Origin: Cordia subcordata
Lineage: Eukaryota; Streptophyta; Magnoliopsida; Boraginales; Cordiaceae
Direction: 5' to 3'
NCBI GenBank assembly: GCA_028554755.1
Contig: JAPTOF010000020.1
Span: 9,015,501-9,079,500, forward strand
Length of the DNA stretch: 64,000 nucleotides
The translations under genes were made by a program, and so were the position numbers. Shown here piece by piece: positions 47,570 through 61,000 of the stretch. The notes under the pieces were generated by a model. The model ran no database searches. It was not told the DNA's origin and saw only the letters and a program-made list of their open reading frames with translations. Position 1 is the stretch's first letter. Every line of letters begins with the position of its first letter.

Positions 47570-47695
47570 ATTATACAATCCAAATTTTATCTAGAATGGC
47601 ATGTTTCTATTGCTTGTTATAATTGCTGCAATGTAGGTGGCCAATGTGTAACTGACAACAAGATGCTTTCACTGGTTCAATGATATAGGCCTATC
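47570..47695 (+). pseudogene. stub of a second receptor ectodomain exon, unit A
   Basis: In one frame it reads FYLEWHVSIACYNCCNVGGQ then CVTDNK, matching FDLEWHVSDDCNRCHRRGGQ in the ectodomain 10 kb upstream. It is the Cys-rich C-terminal end of a GUB_WAK/WAK_assoc exon whose beginning was lost where the copia LTR now stands. The sister stub is at 60535-60650 in unit B. Confidence 0.8.
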
Positions 47696-48333
47696 CACTG
47701 ATTTTTTTGGTAATCCAAATTTATATGATCTTTCCTAGATTTTGTATATATGTATTTCCTACTGGGATATATATATGTAAGTTGATCTATATTCATTCTC
47801 AATATCAAGGTTTGAGCATTCTAACTAAATAGAACTCATCTTCTTTATCGCCTATATATAGTATTCTTTTAATATTTATTGGTCCATTTTCATTTATTCT
47901 ACAGGAAATCATAAAATGCGCTTGATTCTTGGTGGCACAGGTAGACATCGATTCAACCAAAAACTTCAATAAGTTTCTACCCATAAACATAATAGTCATA
48001 TGCATACGTACAAAATTTTTGACGAGCTTTGCACATAATTTTATTCAATTTCTGAAGGTTTCTTCACATAATTATTATATGAAATAAATTGCTAAGTAAA
48101 TGTGATTGTGATTTCACAAGCGCTAAAAATTTTCCTACAAGCAATTTAAATTTTTTTTGTTTTGGTTTATTTTTGATGAAGAAAGTCATAAAAGTGTGAC
48201 TTATTTTGGACATTTGCTGCTCCTATTGAACATTATTGCTTAACATATTCATGTACAAATGCATCAATCCCGTGCATTATTCAAGTTTCTTTTACTTTAT
48301 AACTTGATCTTTTTTTGTTCCCCCAAATTGCAG

Positions 48334-49423
48334 TTGCCTTGGCTGGGGGAGTTGCAATCCTCATAATTCTAGGTTTCTACTTAAGAAGGAAATTATCTTC
48401 TTTTAATTTCAAGAAAGACAGAGACGAAAATGTTGAAACCGTTTAAAGAATTATGGGTCACTTGCTCCGAAAAGGTATAATTATTCTGATGTTAAGAAAA
48501 TGACAAGCTCTTTCAAGACAAGCTTAGGTCAAGGAGGTTATGGGTCTGTATACAAAGGAAAACTTCAGAATGGTAATCTTGTTGTTGTAAAGATCTTGAA
48601 TGAATCAAAGGGAAATGGAGAAGAATTTGTTAATGAGATGGTAAGTATTAGCAGGACTTCTCATGTTAACATTGTTAGGTGTCTTGGTTTCTATTTTGAG
48701 CACAACAAAAGAGCTTTAATATATGAGTTCAGGCTTAATGGATCCCTTGAGAAGTTCATGTACCAGAGAGAATTATCGATAGGTCGCCAGTTGGGATGGA
48801 AGACATTATACAAAATTGCAATAGGCATTGCTTAAGGATTAGAGTATTTACATTGTCGTTGTAATGCTCAAATTCTACACTTTGACATAAAGCCACATAA
48901 CATTCTTCTTGATGAATATTTTTCTCCAAAAATTTCTGATTTTGGACTTTCTAAGTTATATACTAGGACAAAAAGCATTGTGTCCATATTGGGTGCTCGA
49001 GGGACTATTGGATATATTGCTCCAGAAGTTATTTGTAGAACATTTGGAGTGGTCTCTTATAAGTCTGATGTGTATAGCTATGGCATGATGATTCTAGAAA
49101 TGGTTGGAGTAAGAAAGAATGTCGATGTAGAAGTGGATCATACAAGTGAGATATATTATCCACATTGGATATACAAGCAGCTCGAACTAAACAAGGAGAT
49201 TAGATTTGATGGGATTTTGGATGAAGAAAATAATGAAAAGGCAAGAAAGATGATATTCGTGAGCTTGTGGTGTATACAAGCAAATCCATCAAGTCGACCT
49301 TCAACGACTAAGGTGGTGGAAATGTTGGAAGGGAACTTGGAATCCTTGCAAATTCCTCCCAAGCCTTTTTTGTATTTTCCCTCTCAATTGTCAGTTGAAT
49401 TGCCAAGTGTACAAATAACATAG
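48334..49423 (+). pseudogene. LRK10L-type receptor kinase exon, unit A, disabled
   Basis: After an acceptor (TTGCAG at about 48328-48333) the exon reads a membrane segment (VALAGGVAILIILGFYL), then loses one base near 48445, giving a stop at once. The kinase continues in another frame from 48500 (LGQGGYGSVYKGKLQNG, the Lys of VVVK, LHFDIKPHNILLD, DFGLSKL, GTIGYIAPEV) with a second stop (TAA) at about 48833 where unit B has Arg. It ends at 49423. Apart from these two lesions it is very close to the unit B kinase, and it keeps the normal APE motif. Confidence 0.93.
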
Positions 49424-49727
49424 CACTTATAATATTTTTTGTCTATTTTTGTAACATAATTTAATTTCTTACTTTTGTTACTATAATAATCTGTACCTCC
49501 AAAGTGAATTCTAGAATGCTAAACGGAACAATATGAAGATAGAATGGTATTCTAGAGTTTATTCACATTCTCATAGTTAGCATGTGGTAATCTTGAAAAT
49601 CATATCCCCTAGCAATGTCATTTCTATAAATTTGGGGTTAGTCATTCTTGACAAACATATTGGAATAGCCCATTCTCATGTTTTTGCATCTCAGCTAATA
49701 GCATGTGAAAGATACGGTGTTGCATCT

Positions 49728-51512
49728 TGTTAGGAAATTAGGACACATAAACACACACACATAATGGAATTAAAGCACGAATAACAAGAAAAAAATGCAT
49801 ACAATTAAACGTGGTTCGACCCTCTGCCTACATCCATGAGAACTCCACTAAATAGAAAAGAGTTACACACTCAATAGGAGTTTTTGCACGGCCCAAAAAG
49901 TCTAAACTATCTCTCACTGTGTTCTTACAATGTCTTTCTCTCTCTCTACCTAGACCTATTGTAAGACATACTCCTTTTCAAACAACTAATGCAAGAGTCC
50001 TCCCTATAGAAGAAACTTCCTTATCATCTAAGACAAAGTTTTCCTATTCTATCAGTCCTATCATAACTAGGACACTTACCATAACTGGAATGTTGAATTG
50101 CATTAAGACTCTTTTTGATTTTCACCATGGACTTTGGCTCTAAACTCGAGCCACAACCCAACAAATTCTTTCTTTGTTGAAAAGTGCCGAGAATCTCCAC
50201 AGTAGGCGAGAACGTCAGTCTTCTTTTCTGCTCAGCCTTCACTTGAGCTCTTTCACAGTTGTCTCATTTACCTCTCAGCAAGGTGCATCCCTCCAAGTAG
50301 TATATGTGCTTTTCATTCTTTTTCATTTCAAGAACTAGCTCATCTCCACGATATACGTTGCAGTAGTCTTCTTTACCAATGAATTGGTACCCTCTTAACA
50401 ACAACTTACCTAGCAAAATCATGTTAGACACACAAGATAGCACATGTCTCACAGTGGAGATGGTCTTGATACTACCATTGTTAAGCCTCAAGCAAACACT
50501 CCTAATGCTAGCAACTTTCATCTTTTGGTTGTTCACAATAGTGATGTATCCAAGCTTCTTACCCAAAAGCAAAGTGTTGAAACTAGCTCTATCATTGCAA
50601 ACATGAAACGTACTTGCTGAATCCAACACCCAGTTAGTTCTCTTTTTCCTCGAGCCATCATTAATATCCCCGCTCACTGCCATTAAACAAGTCTCACTAC
50701 CATCACTATCATCACCCTTAACAAGATTCGCTAAGTGCTTACCTTTAAACTTCCACTCTCTATGGCTCTTCATGTCCTCCCTCAATCTAGGACATCTAAT
50801 TTAGATATGGCCCTTTTCTCTATAGTAGTGGCACTCTTGATTGTCTTTTCCATCCTAAGCTCGGCTTTTTGATCTCAATCTATCTGTACGAGAATTCCTT
50901 CTTCCAAAACCCCTCCCTCGATTTAAATCCTCAACAGCTAGTGTTTAATCTTCACTAGGTGCACAACTTCTTCCCAACATCCTCTTGTTCCCTCTCAAGA
51001 GCGTAGTCACTTCATTCAGCTCAAGAAGCTTCTTTTCAACGAGTATTGATTGCACGAACGACTAGTACCACTTTAGCTGGGAAGATAGTAGTGCGAGTAC
51101 TTGTTCTTCATCCATAGTTCTTTTGTTAGGCTTTTCAACACTTATAAGCTTGACTACTAGCTTGTTGAATTTGTTGATGTATCTTGGATGGCGATTACTT
51201 CTTCTATCTTAAACGAGTGGAGTTCTGTCCTCAAACACAATCAGTTGATGATTGACTTCGACTCATAAATTTTCTCCAACTTGTCAAACACAATGCTTAC
51301 CGTCATCTCATCAATCACATGACATTTGATTTACGATGCTAACACCAACTAGATTGTACTTACGGCTCTTTGTTGTAGGGATTTCCACCTCTTATCGTTG
51401 ACTTCATCTGGTTTCACCTTTTCCAGCACTTTACCAAGGCCTTGCTACACTAAAAGGTTCTTGATAGTATTTCTCCACTAGTTGAAGTTCATGTTTCCAT
51501 CAAACATAGGAA
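49728..51512 (-). mobile_element. truncated gag-only copia element, third copy
   Basis: LTR 49728-50163 (TGTTAGGAAATTAGG to CACAACCCAACA), then a minus-strand interior collinear with 44351-45720. The frame 50264-50785 holds the protease-like end (WVLDSASTFHVCNDRASFNT, with DSA), and gag relics continue to about 51510. The second LTR is missing: homology stops at about 51512, where a different repeat begins. Confidence 0.87.
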
Positions 51513-53226
51513 TTTCTTGTTCCATTGTAAAAGGGCAAAGGGTGTGTGTACGTTCTTTTTTTCTTTGTTCCATTGTAAAAGGACAAAGGGTGTATTGAAG
51601 GGGTCATGATAGTAAAGGGGGCACAAAGTATCAATACCTAGCCATGTGCATTTGTTTTGAGCCTTTGTAGTGTGGTGGTTTAACATACTTGGTGTGTTCT
51701 TGGGGGAGATAGGCCTTTTGTGATTGAGAGGAGATTAAGTCACTGTAACCAGTAAACTTTTGAGTAGCATGAGGATATGTTTGAGTTAGTCTTGCTTGAA
51801 GACAAGCAAGAGATAGGTTTAGGGGTGTTGATGCATTCATATTTTAATACCTATTTAGTGATTTTTAGGATTAATTGTGTACATCCATTGAAATCACTTT
51901 AAGTTTATTTTTGTGCTGGTGAATTGAAAAGGAACTTAACAAAATTGGAAACAAAATTTAGAAGATTGGAAGAAAAAAAGGAAATAAACATTTCTTGAAG
52001 GAAAAGCTTTGAAAATAAGGGCAAGAAAAATATTTTATGGAGATAAAGACTTGAAGAGTCAAAGGAAACAAAAGTGAAAAAAAGCAAAGAGATTTAGGAA
52101 CAAAATAAAATGAAAAAAGAAAAGAAAAGAAAAGGACAACTGAAATTGACCCAAGTGGGTCTTGAACTACAAGGCCATGGGACTTGGCCTTCACCATATA
52201 TATATATACATATATATAGATATATATATATATATATATATATAGATACATACATATATACATACATACATGAGAAAATGGAAAGGGAATCGAGAACCCC
52301 CAGGCTCCAGTGACGGACCTTCAACAATAATTTTTATTTTTTTCTTCTCTTTTTCTGTTTCTTTTTCAAATCTTGTCTAATTTGAGAGCAAAAAATATCA
52401 ACGGGCTCAAGACTGTGTTGTGAATAATGAAGAACAAGTTTAGGCAAAATTTATGGTGAAGCTCTCTGAAACTTTCTCTTGTATTTTTGGTTTATCTTTG
52501 TTAAACATGTTTGAGTAATTTATTGTTAGAGGTAGGATTTCTATGTGATGATTCTCATTTTATGATCTCAAACTTGGATAGATTATTTTTTGATGTTCTT
52601 CAATATTTTATTTCTAATATTTCATAGCTAATATTTGATAGATTTGTTTTATGCAATCGTATAAATATTTGTTTGTGCTCCAGTCTAAAACTTCTGGTTG
52701 TACTGTAGTTTTCTGCACATGGTTAATTGATAAATTGCCCTAGGATTTTAGCACAAATCTATACTCTAGATAGATAAAGGACTTGGGGATAGAGTTGCAC
52801 CTCTAACATAGGGCTAATTTATTCATTAATTAATTTTAAGTGTTAAATCAATTAGGCTTGCAGTCCAATTTTCACATCAAAATAAGAAATCCTAAGTTGA
52901 GCCTGAAATTTGAATTTCACATAGGAATCCAATCCCTAAACCTGACCCAAAGAAATTTTCAAATCTCTAATTTTGGTTTTTTTTAATTAATTTTTCTTTT
53001 AGTTTAATTCTAGTTTTAGTTTAATTTTCTCAAACCATTTTTTTATTTAAATTCTCAACAATCACTTAGACACTTTACGGACACCTTTTTGTGAGTTTTC
53101 AAAATTGCCTCCTTATGGGTTCGACCTCGCATTAAGCACACTATATTGCAATTACTCGTGCACTTGCAAATTAAAACTTGGCTTAGAATTTGCACTGAAA
53201 TTTCCTATTGTAAGTCAAGTACATCA
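51513..53226 (+). mobile_element. LTR-retrotransposon end and solo-like LTR, probably Ty3/gypsy
   Basis: The block 51513-51828 ends in a purine-rich tract (AGATAGGTTTAGGGGTG) directly before TGATGCATTC, and 51829-53226 closes with TACATCA, so a 1.4-kb LTR with TGATG/CATCA ends is likely. The layout recalls Ty3/gypsy LTRs of the Tat/Athila kind (inference from motif style only). It holds a short duplication of TTGTTCCATTGTAAAAGG (51514 and 51562) and a (TA)n tract (52196-52266). No pol sequence is visible. 53227-53590 has nothing I recognise. Confidence 0.5.
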
Positions 53227-53589
53227 GATGCAAAATCATGACCAACAGACGTCAATTTTGTACTACAATGAAAGATTTCTTGTCGACGCGAACACCCTAA
53301 ATTGTGGGCTCGTTCGGGTTGGTTCTTTCTAATTTTTCTTTTTAGAACTTCTTAACGTAAAATTTTTTTAAAGAAGTTAACAGCTTTGGGTTTCCAAGTT
53401 TGTGTTTCAATTTTTTAAAATTTTTTGTTACTTGTAAATTGTATTGTTTTAATTGAGATTAAATTCAAAAATAAATATAAAAAGTTGAACAAAAATAAAT
53501 ATAAAGAGTTTAACTTCACTTAAATTGTAATAATGATTTAAGTTCAAAGAATTGCAGCTTATAAAAATAAGAAATAAAAAATTAATTTT

Positions 53590-54450
53590 CAAACAAGTTT
53601 GTGGACAAAATTTATACCTAAAATTCCATTCCTATTGATTCACGTAAAATCTAAAAGAAAATTTAAATATTTCCATCCCTCATATTTACCCAACATCTCT
53701 AATTCCACAAATTCTTTTTCACTCTTTAATCAAAACAATAAAGAGACAAAATTCATACATTTTGAACTTTAATTTTTACAAAGAGACATGTAAATATAAG
53801 TATTCTTCTTTAACTCCTTTACAAAATGATTTAGTTTTTCAATAAATATCGATTATATATAATAAATTTTGTATTATAATAATATTACGTAAAGTTGGTA
53901 CATACTAGATACTTTCCATACATGGCCTCTTTTAACTGTAGGTCTTCAGGTGAATATAGTTTGTTTAAATTGATTAAATCAATTCAAACCAACTTAAGCA
54001 TTTGGATTAGTTTGGTTGTTGTATATGATTAAAAATTAATTTATTAGCTTGGAATAAAGACCAAATGGTTTGGTTTAGTATAGTTTAAAATAGATTCAAA
54101 ACAGAACAAAACAAAATCAAACCAAACCAAATTATGCAAAACTAAAGCAAATTGTATGTATATATTAGTTCAACTTGTAATATGAATATTAAATCAAAGT
54201 TGATCTGTTACTTAATATTTTTCCTTCAAATTTTTTGGTAAATTTATATTTTTCTAAAGTTTTGATAAATTTTAAATATTTTTTTAAAAACAAAATTAAA
54301 ATTAAACCAAAGTAAACCAACTTTAAATATTTTGGTTTTATTTGTTATTTTATATGATTAGTTTAAAATAAAAAATAATTGATTTTGTAATTTAAAATAG
54401 ATGTGAAACTAAATTAAATTAGATCATATTCACCCCCAATAAGCCTTTCT
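53590..54450. repeat. unit B upstream region, copy of 35100-36030
   Basis: Shares AATTCCATTCCTATTGATT and CCAACA-TCTCTAATT-type strings in order with unit A and contains the second copy of the GGTGAATATAG TIR element (53949-54434). 54451-54840 is unit-B-specific, with no gene seen. Confidence 0.85.
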
Positions 54451-54890
54451 TTCAAGTCTTTGATACCTTGTCCCATCTTCTTCTTCTTTTTGGTAAGGGA
54501 AGCCAGAGCCAACTAAACAATGATCCTCCTATGTGACGCTTCACCTCTTTTATCTTTCTCCAATAGATTAGCGAGTGACACTATTAGCGAGTGGACTAGT
54601 GTCACGTGAACGATCCAAGTTCAAAAGGTTTGTGTAGGTTAAAATTGATTAGCCAATCAACACATTTATTAATTTTCAGTTACACACGTAAATCAATCAA
54701 TAGTTAAGTTTCCTCCTGAAAACAGCCTTGCAATTTTCAACAAGGGGCTTCATCATGCTAAAATAAGGCAAAGGTCCAATTAGTAAATTATAGATGGCCC
54801 GAGAGTCATTTTCTCAATCACTTTAGCTTTGGCAATACTTCATTCTCCTTTTCCTGTTGTCCGAATAAAAAGTTCATAATATTGCTATGA

Positions 54891-55045
54891 CTCTCCTCCC
54901 TGTTTACTGTCCTTCATTTTCATCTTTCTCCCTCTTTAAATGCACCGAGTCTTTTGGATGTGATGCTAAATTTTCCACGTGGCCCCCACTCGCTGGCTGT
55001 ATGCAAATTTTTTGCAAAGACTTCCAAGCCGAATTTTGTTCATCT
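54891..55045 (+). pseudogene. truncated ectodomain start with G-box, unit B
   Basis: ATG at about 54891 reads a hydrophobic start (LPVYCPSFSSFSLF) followed by KCTESFGCDAKFSTWPPLAG, like the CSESFECGSL start of the intact exon 280 bases downstream. The frame does not continue into a full domain. TTCCACGTGGCCCCC (G-box) and the following GTCAACGTCAAGAGACAAACG are nearly identical to unit A, making this a good candidate for shared promoter DNA of the downstream gene. Confidence 0.5.
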
Positions 55046-55169
55046 GCTAAGTCAACGTCAAGAGACAAACGTATGGTATGGTTCACAGCATTCCATAATT
55101 CATACCCTGTTCTTCGTATCTTCTTGCTGCTATTCTTTCTCTGATCTGCAGAGCAAGGAAGTTTGAGTA

Positions 55170-57945
55170 ATGGGTGTTTCCTCTTCTTTAGTTTCCTTAC
55201 TTTTTTCACATTTCCTCATCTTTCTCTTCACTGTGGGGGAGAATTACAAATCCGAGCCTAAATGCAGCGAGTCATTCGAGTGTGGAAGTCTTGGTGTGAT
55301 GAGCTTTCCCTTCTCAAAATCCACTGAACCAGAATGTGGGTTGTGTGTGGTTGATTGCGAAGCTAAGCCTCCAAGAATCAAACTGACCTCTCAGGAAGTC
55401 TGGTATGATACTATAGGCCCCCGAAACTCGAGTACATTAAGAATCAAAGTCACGTGGGTTAATAAAATGGGTTGCTATGGCTTTAATAATCTCACTCTTC
55501 CAGAAACTGCTTTATTATCAGTAACAATCTTTCCCAACATAACATTGTTCAAATGCTTTGGTATCCACCGGACATTAGATGATCATTTTGGTGGTTATAA
55601 AAAGTTCAACCAGTGTGAACATCAGCGGAAATTCAGGGTATACTATAATTATACAACAGATGGTGGTGCAGATCATACTACTGCTCTTGTCACTCCTCCA
55701 AAGAGCTGCTCCATTATTACCATGCCAGTTGTACCCCCAGGGCCACCTGCGGATCCTAACAACTTGTCTAGTTTATTGGCGACCGAATTTTTTCTGAAAT
55801 GGCGTGTTTCTGATGACTGCTATAGTTGTCACCGCAGAGGTGGCCAATGTCTGACAGACAGCGTCAATCGATTCTATTGCTCTCAAGGAGGTAAACAACT
55901 ATCCTTGTCTTTTGACGAGTCTTTATACAAATTAAACCCAACTACATCGGTCTCATCTATTGACTCTTTTATGATTTATTAAAGGATGAAGAGTTTCCAG
56001 AACCAGACTAACGTATTATTTTATAACAATATAACGAACACAATCACCGTGATGTGAAGAATAAGAGATAGCTGAAGCAGTTGAGATTATTTTTTTAAAA
56101 GTGAGGTTCTAGGGTCGAATCTCACGAAGTAAAAGTTATACATGCGCGTACATAGAAAAATTAGATGATCTTCAAATTTAACCGGGCAGTGTGATGTGTA
56201 ATTTGACGTTAAGTATTTTTCAGAGTTTCTCCTTTCATCGAAGTTTCTGTGAGCGGACCTCCTGCTCCTAGTAAGAGTAAAGTCTAATTAAGGGTATGTT
56301 TGGATTGATTTTTTTTTAAGTAAAAAATATTTTTTTTCTTAAAAAAGTTACATTAAATTTGTAATAACTTTTTGATTTGGCTTTTATAAGAGCTGAAATT
56401 TTGAAAAAAACTTAAATATAGTTTTTTTTAAAAGCTAGAATTTTCAGCTTCTAAAAAATATTATTTTTCAAATGCTGTTAAAAAAATTCTTTTAGAAAAA
56501 AACAATCTAAACGAGCCCTAAAGACATAAAGAATAATAGCGGTTTTGTAAATTTAAATTTTAAGCCGGTAGTGTCACTTATTTATGAATGGGGAAGTCTG
56601 CAGATAACTGTCGCTGGCCAATTATTAGGTTTAATGTGTTCCTTACCATGCCTAGCTGCTGTGGGCAATACTACTCACTTTTTGCACGTCGAAAAGAAAA
56701 GGAAAAGCCAACAATTTTGGCTTTGGAAATAAAAAGAAGTGGCAGGAATCATAAACTTTGCCCGAAACATTAAAGCAAAAACACAAGAAATATGTTGTCC
56801 ACTAATCATTCATGACTAAATTGAAATTACATGCATGTATACAATAGGACGGTAAAGTTAATTTCTGTTATGTCAAATTGGCTCCAATTTCTCTCTGTAA
56901 CTAGCAGGAGCCAAATGAAGCAAAACATCCCAAGCAACAATGAAAGTTAGAAAGAAAATATAGTTTCTTGTGAGTTATTTTTAATTTTCCTTGATGTCTT
57001 TAGTTGTGTGATAGTTTATTCCAATATAAGAGAGAATATTATAGTTTTATACTTATTCTAAAGAGAAAGTAATATGATATTTTTACACATAATTAAATCC
57101 TCTTTACTTACATGTATTTTTTATATCAATTTATTTGAGAGAGTTTTACATAAAATTTGGGGTCTTGGGTATTTACTTTTTTCATCCTTATTTTAGTTAC
57201 ATGATCTTATTTCAACTTTATCATTCTACTGCATCACATCCTAACAGTGGTATAAGAGCCATGGGTTTAGGGTGTTGTCCACAACTAATATTTAAGTGTT
57301 ACTATAGACAATTACATACCATCACAATATATAGACGGTATTGTACATATGGATATCATTATTCATTGTGAAATAATGGAAGTCAAAGTCCAGAAGCAGA
57401 TGGTCATAACATTATGGCGAAATGGAGAAGTTTAACAAGTGTAAATTTTCTGTGTGGACATTCAAGACGAAAGTCATCTTAAAAAAGAATAAATGTCTTG
57501 CTGGTGATTGGAGACATGCCAACACGGGTATATAGAGATGTTCGTTGGAGAATCCTTACCCCAATCAACAATTTTTTGCTTGAAATGATTTTGGAGATGG
57601 AATTTATTTCGTTTCCCACTCTAAGTTACTATTGGAAAAAATAATTTAAGAAAATAGGGAATAGGGAAAAACCTGGGAATCCCCAAAATTTTTTTAAGAA
57701 GTGCAAAACTGATTTTAACACAAGTTATATTTAATAATTAAAAATCTAAAATGTAAACAAAAATATATGATATTAACTTCAAAAATATATATATATATAT
57801 ACAGTGAAACGTAAAACAAAGTATAATTCAAACTCCAAAATGTAAACAAAGTATATAATTAAAAAAGTCCAATTATGTTAAGATATATTATTTTATAACA
57901 TATAACTAAATAGTATATTACTTTATAACATATATACATGCAAAC

Positions 57946-57979
<34 letters not shown>

Positions 57980-58004
57980 CATATATACATGCATACATAC
58001 ATAC

Positions 58005-58035
<31 letters not shown>

Positions 58036-61000
58036 AATTTTTGGTAATTGGGTTTTCTGTCAAAGTCAGAACTTATTCCGTCTAACCTGTTTCCCCTAAC
58101 CATTTTCTCAAACCCAATCTTTTTTCCCCAACTCCCTAATTCCCCAAACCCAATTTCTCTATACCTAAACATTTGGTTTGGTAATCGGATTTCTTCGAAT
58201 AAACACCCCTAGGGTATAACTGACGACAAGTAGAAAGAGATGGACGATGTTACAATGGCCAATTTTTATTTGGCATAGGCAAATTCGGATATGCTAACCA
58301 ATCTATATGAGGTCAATAAAAGAAATTTAGGATATACTGGCTAATCTATATGAGGTCAAGTTCCTTCATGATAGGATCTTCTTGAAAAGAAGATTTTATA
58401 CTCATCGAATTAGGTGAGTTATACCGCTAAAGGATCACATCAATACATTAAATACGATATCTTCACAACTTACTTTGTTGGGTCATAAAATAGAAAAACT
58501 TGAACATGCGGAGATTCTAATTTAGAGTTTATCTAACTGGTATCATTAACTCTTCATCAATTACACCACTAACATTCTCACAAACAATCTAATATTTATC
58601 AATATTGCAACCATTGTTTTAGAAGAGAAATCCAATCACAAAAATAAGGAGGACAATTTAGAAAGCTCAAAATAATGAGAGGTGTTAAAGATGGCAAGAG
58701 GTAGATCAACGAAACATGGCTCGAGTAGGAGTCACCACCATGGTAGATTAAAACTAAAAAGTAGAAAAATATATCAAGTGCTACAATTGTCACAACAAAG
58801 AGCATGTGAAGAAGGATCACTGGCATAATATGATTACTCCGTAGGTCACAACTCTTAGAAATGTGCTGTAATTACTTCTGGTAATAGAGATATTTAATAT
58901 GACTAAGTAGCTATGGTTTCTAATGGTGAAAAGGAGATCATTGATATTTGAATAACGGAGTAAAGAGTAACGTGGCAAATAACCTTTCATCAAAAATTAT
59001 TGTATATATTTGAACTTGGCTTTAGATGACCATTGTACTCATTACAAGAGGTTTGAAAATCATGATTTCATTATTCTACTATTTTATATGAATGACATGC
59101 TAGTAGCACACCGCAATAAAGGTCGTCTCAAGAATTAAAGGCACGGTTGTTTAAGGAGTTCAATACAAAGCATTTGGGACCTACAAACAAGATTTTAGGA
59201 ATGCAACTTCATCAAAACAAAAAGGGTAGAAAAGTAAAGATTTCTTTAAAGAACTACTTTAGAAAAATCTTGTGGTATTTCGATATGCAAGATTGTAAGG
59301 ATATTTCAATCCATCTACCAATTATAAATTATCCCTAGGCATGTACCCTAGGAACAAAATGGAGAGGATGGAGACCTCTCAAGTACTGTTTGCATCAGTA
59401 GTAGAAAGTCTTATGTTCATTGTGATATGTTCAAGACCAGATATTGCTCAAACAATTAGAATAGTTATCCAATTCTGGTGAATATTGGTAGAGAGCATTA
59501 GAATATGTTGGACTGAGGTTTGAGTGAAAAGCCCAAGCCCATATTGAAGACAATTAGGAGGCCTAGGATGAACCTAAGTCCTAGTTTTGTTAGGATTAAT
59601 GTAAGAGAAAACCTCTGTCTTGGAAGATAAGGATTTCTTTCCTATAAATAGGACTGTAATGCGTAATTGTCTGGTTTCTTATAATTGTGTTAGTGCTTTG
59701 ATAGAGAGAAAGCCATTTAAGCATTGTAAGGAAGGGTCTAGACCTTTTGGGCTGTGCAAAAAGTCATTATTTGTGTGTAATCTTTTAATGATATAAGGGA
59801 GTTTTTTTGTAGATGTAGACAGAGTGCCGAACGATGTTAATTTATGCGTCTTTTTCTCATTATTCCTGCAATATTCCATTGCATATGTGAGTTTACATGT
59901 CATTATTATGTGTCCTTATTTCCTATCAAGTGGTGCTAGAAGCTTAGTTCATGTTGTTGAAGTGAGGAAGATGTGAGATTGCATGAAAAATGCAAAGAAC
60001 AAATTGTTGTTTGAATTGTTAACGTTAGCTGAAGTTAGGGTTGACATCAGCGTAGATTGTTGTGTGTGATGTCATTCCTAACATCATCCATTTTTTTTAA
60101 AGAAAGAAAAAAGACTCAAAGGAGATGATTTGATACTGACTTCCAAGTGACATTTTAAGGATTGTTATCAAGTTCCTAGAGGATGAGGACTGATCTAAAT
60201 ACCATTTTGTTAGGATTTAAGACATATTAAACAAAAAGCACTGAAATTTAAGCATGAAAAATGAGAATGTGACACCAAATTTTAAGTGGTTCAACACTTT
60301 GCCTTTATGTACAAATAGTCCATTATTAAAAGTGAACTAAACAATCTCAATTTGCTTAGAATTGCTCTTCCACTCTCATTCAATTATGAGCTTTCTGACT
60401 ACACGCTCAAAGACAAAAGAAGGTAATCTTTTTTGTTTCCTAATCTCTCACAGAATCATATTTTCTCTAAGAATGGGCTTAGGCTTCACACTGAGTGCTA
60501 CAACACAAGATATATCCACTAAGTATCTAATGTAATCCAAATTTAATTTTGAATGACATGTTTTTGTTACTTATTATAATTGCCACAACATAGATGGCTA
60601 ATGTGTGTAACTAAGAGAAAGATTTTGTTGCTTAAGTGGTGTAGGCATATCTGTTGAATTTTTTTTGGTAATCTAAATTTATATGATCTTTACTACTTAT
60701 GTATATATGTGTGTGTGTATGTGTGTGTATGTATGTATGTATCTATGTATGTATGTTTCTTACTAGGATATAGATGTAAGTTGATCTACATTTAGTCTTA
60801 ATATCAAGGTTTGACCATTCTAATTAAATGGAACCCATCTTCTTTATCACTAACGCATAGTATTCTTCTAACATTTGGTTGGTCAACTTATTCTTCAGGA
60901 ATCACTTATCCTCCAAGTGTCATTTCTTCTACAAGAAATCACAAAATGCGGCTAATTCTTGGAGGCATAGGTAGGCATTGATTCAAACAAAAACTTCAAT

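Larger units (their letters stand above)
56660..59505 (+). mobile_element. old copia element between ectodomain and kinase, unit B
   Basis: An intact 5' LTR (56660-57246, TGTGGGCAATACTAC to CATCCTAACA) is followed by the primer site TGGTATAAGAGC (57248-57259). The gag relic starts near 57414, is split by a hAT-like insertion (57533-58211), and resumes to the knuckle relic near 58780 (TGCTACAATTGTCACAACAA). The reverse-transcriptase relic is at 59080-59340. The body is cut at 59505 by another LTR. It is the sister of the element at 37652. Confidence 0.87.

Noticed and set aside
52094..52327. Frames rich in Tyr/Ile/Tyr on both strands
   Set aside because: They come from a (TA)n/(TACA)n microsatellite.
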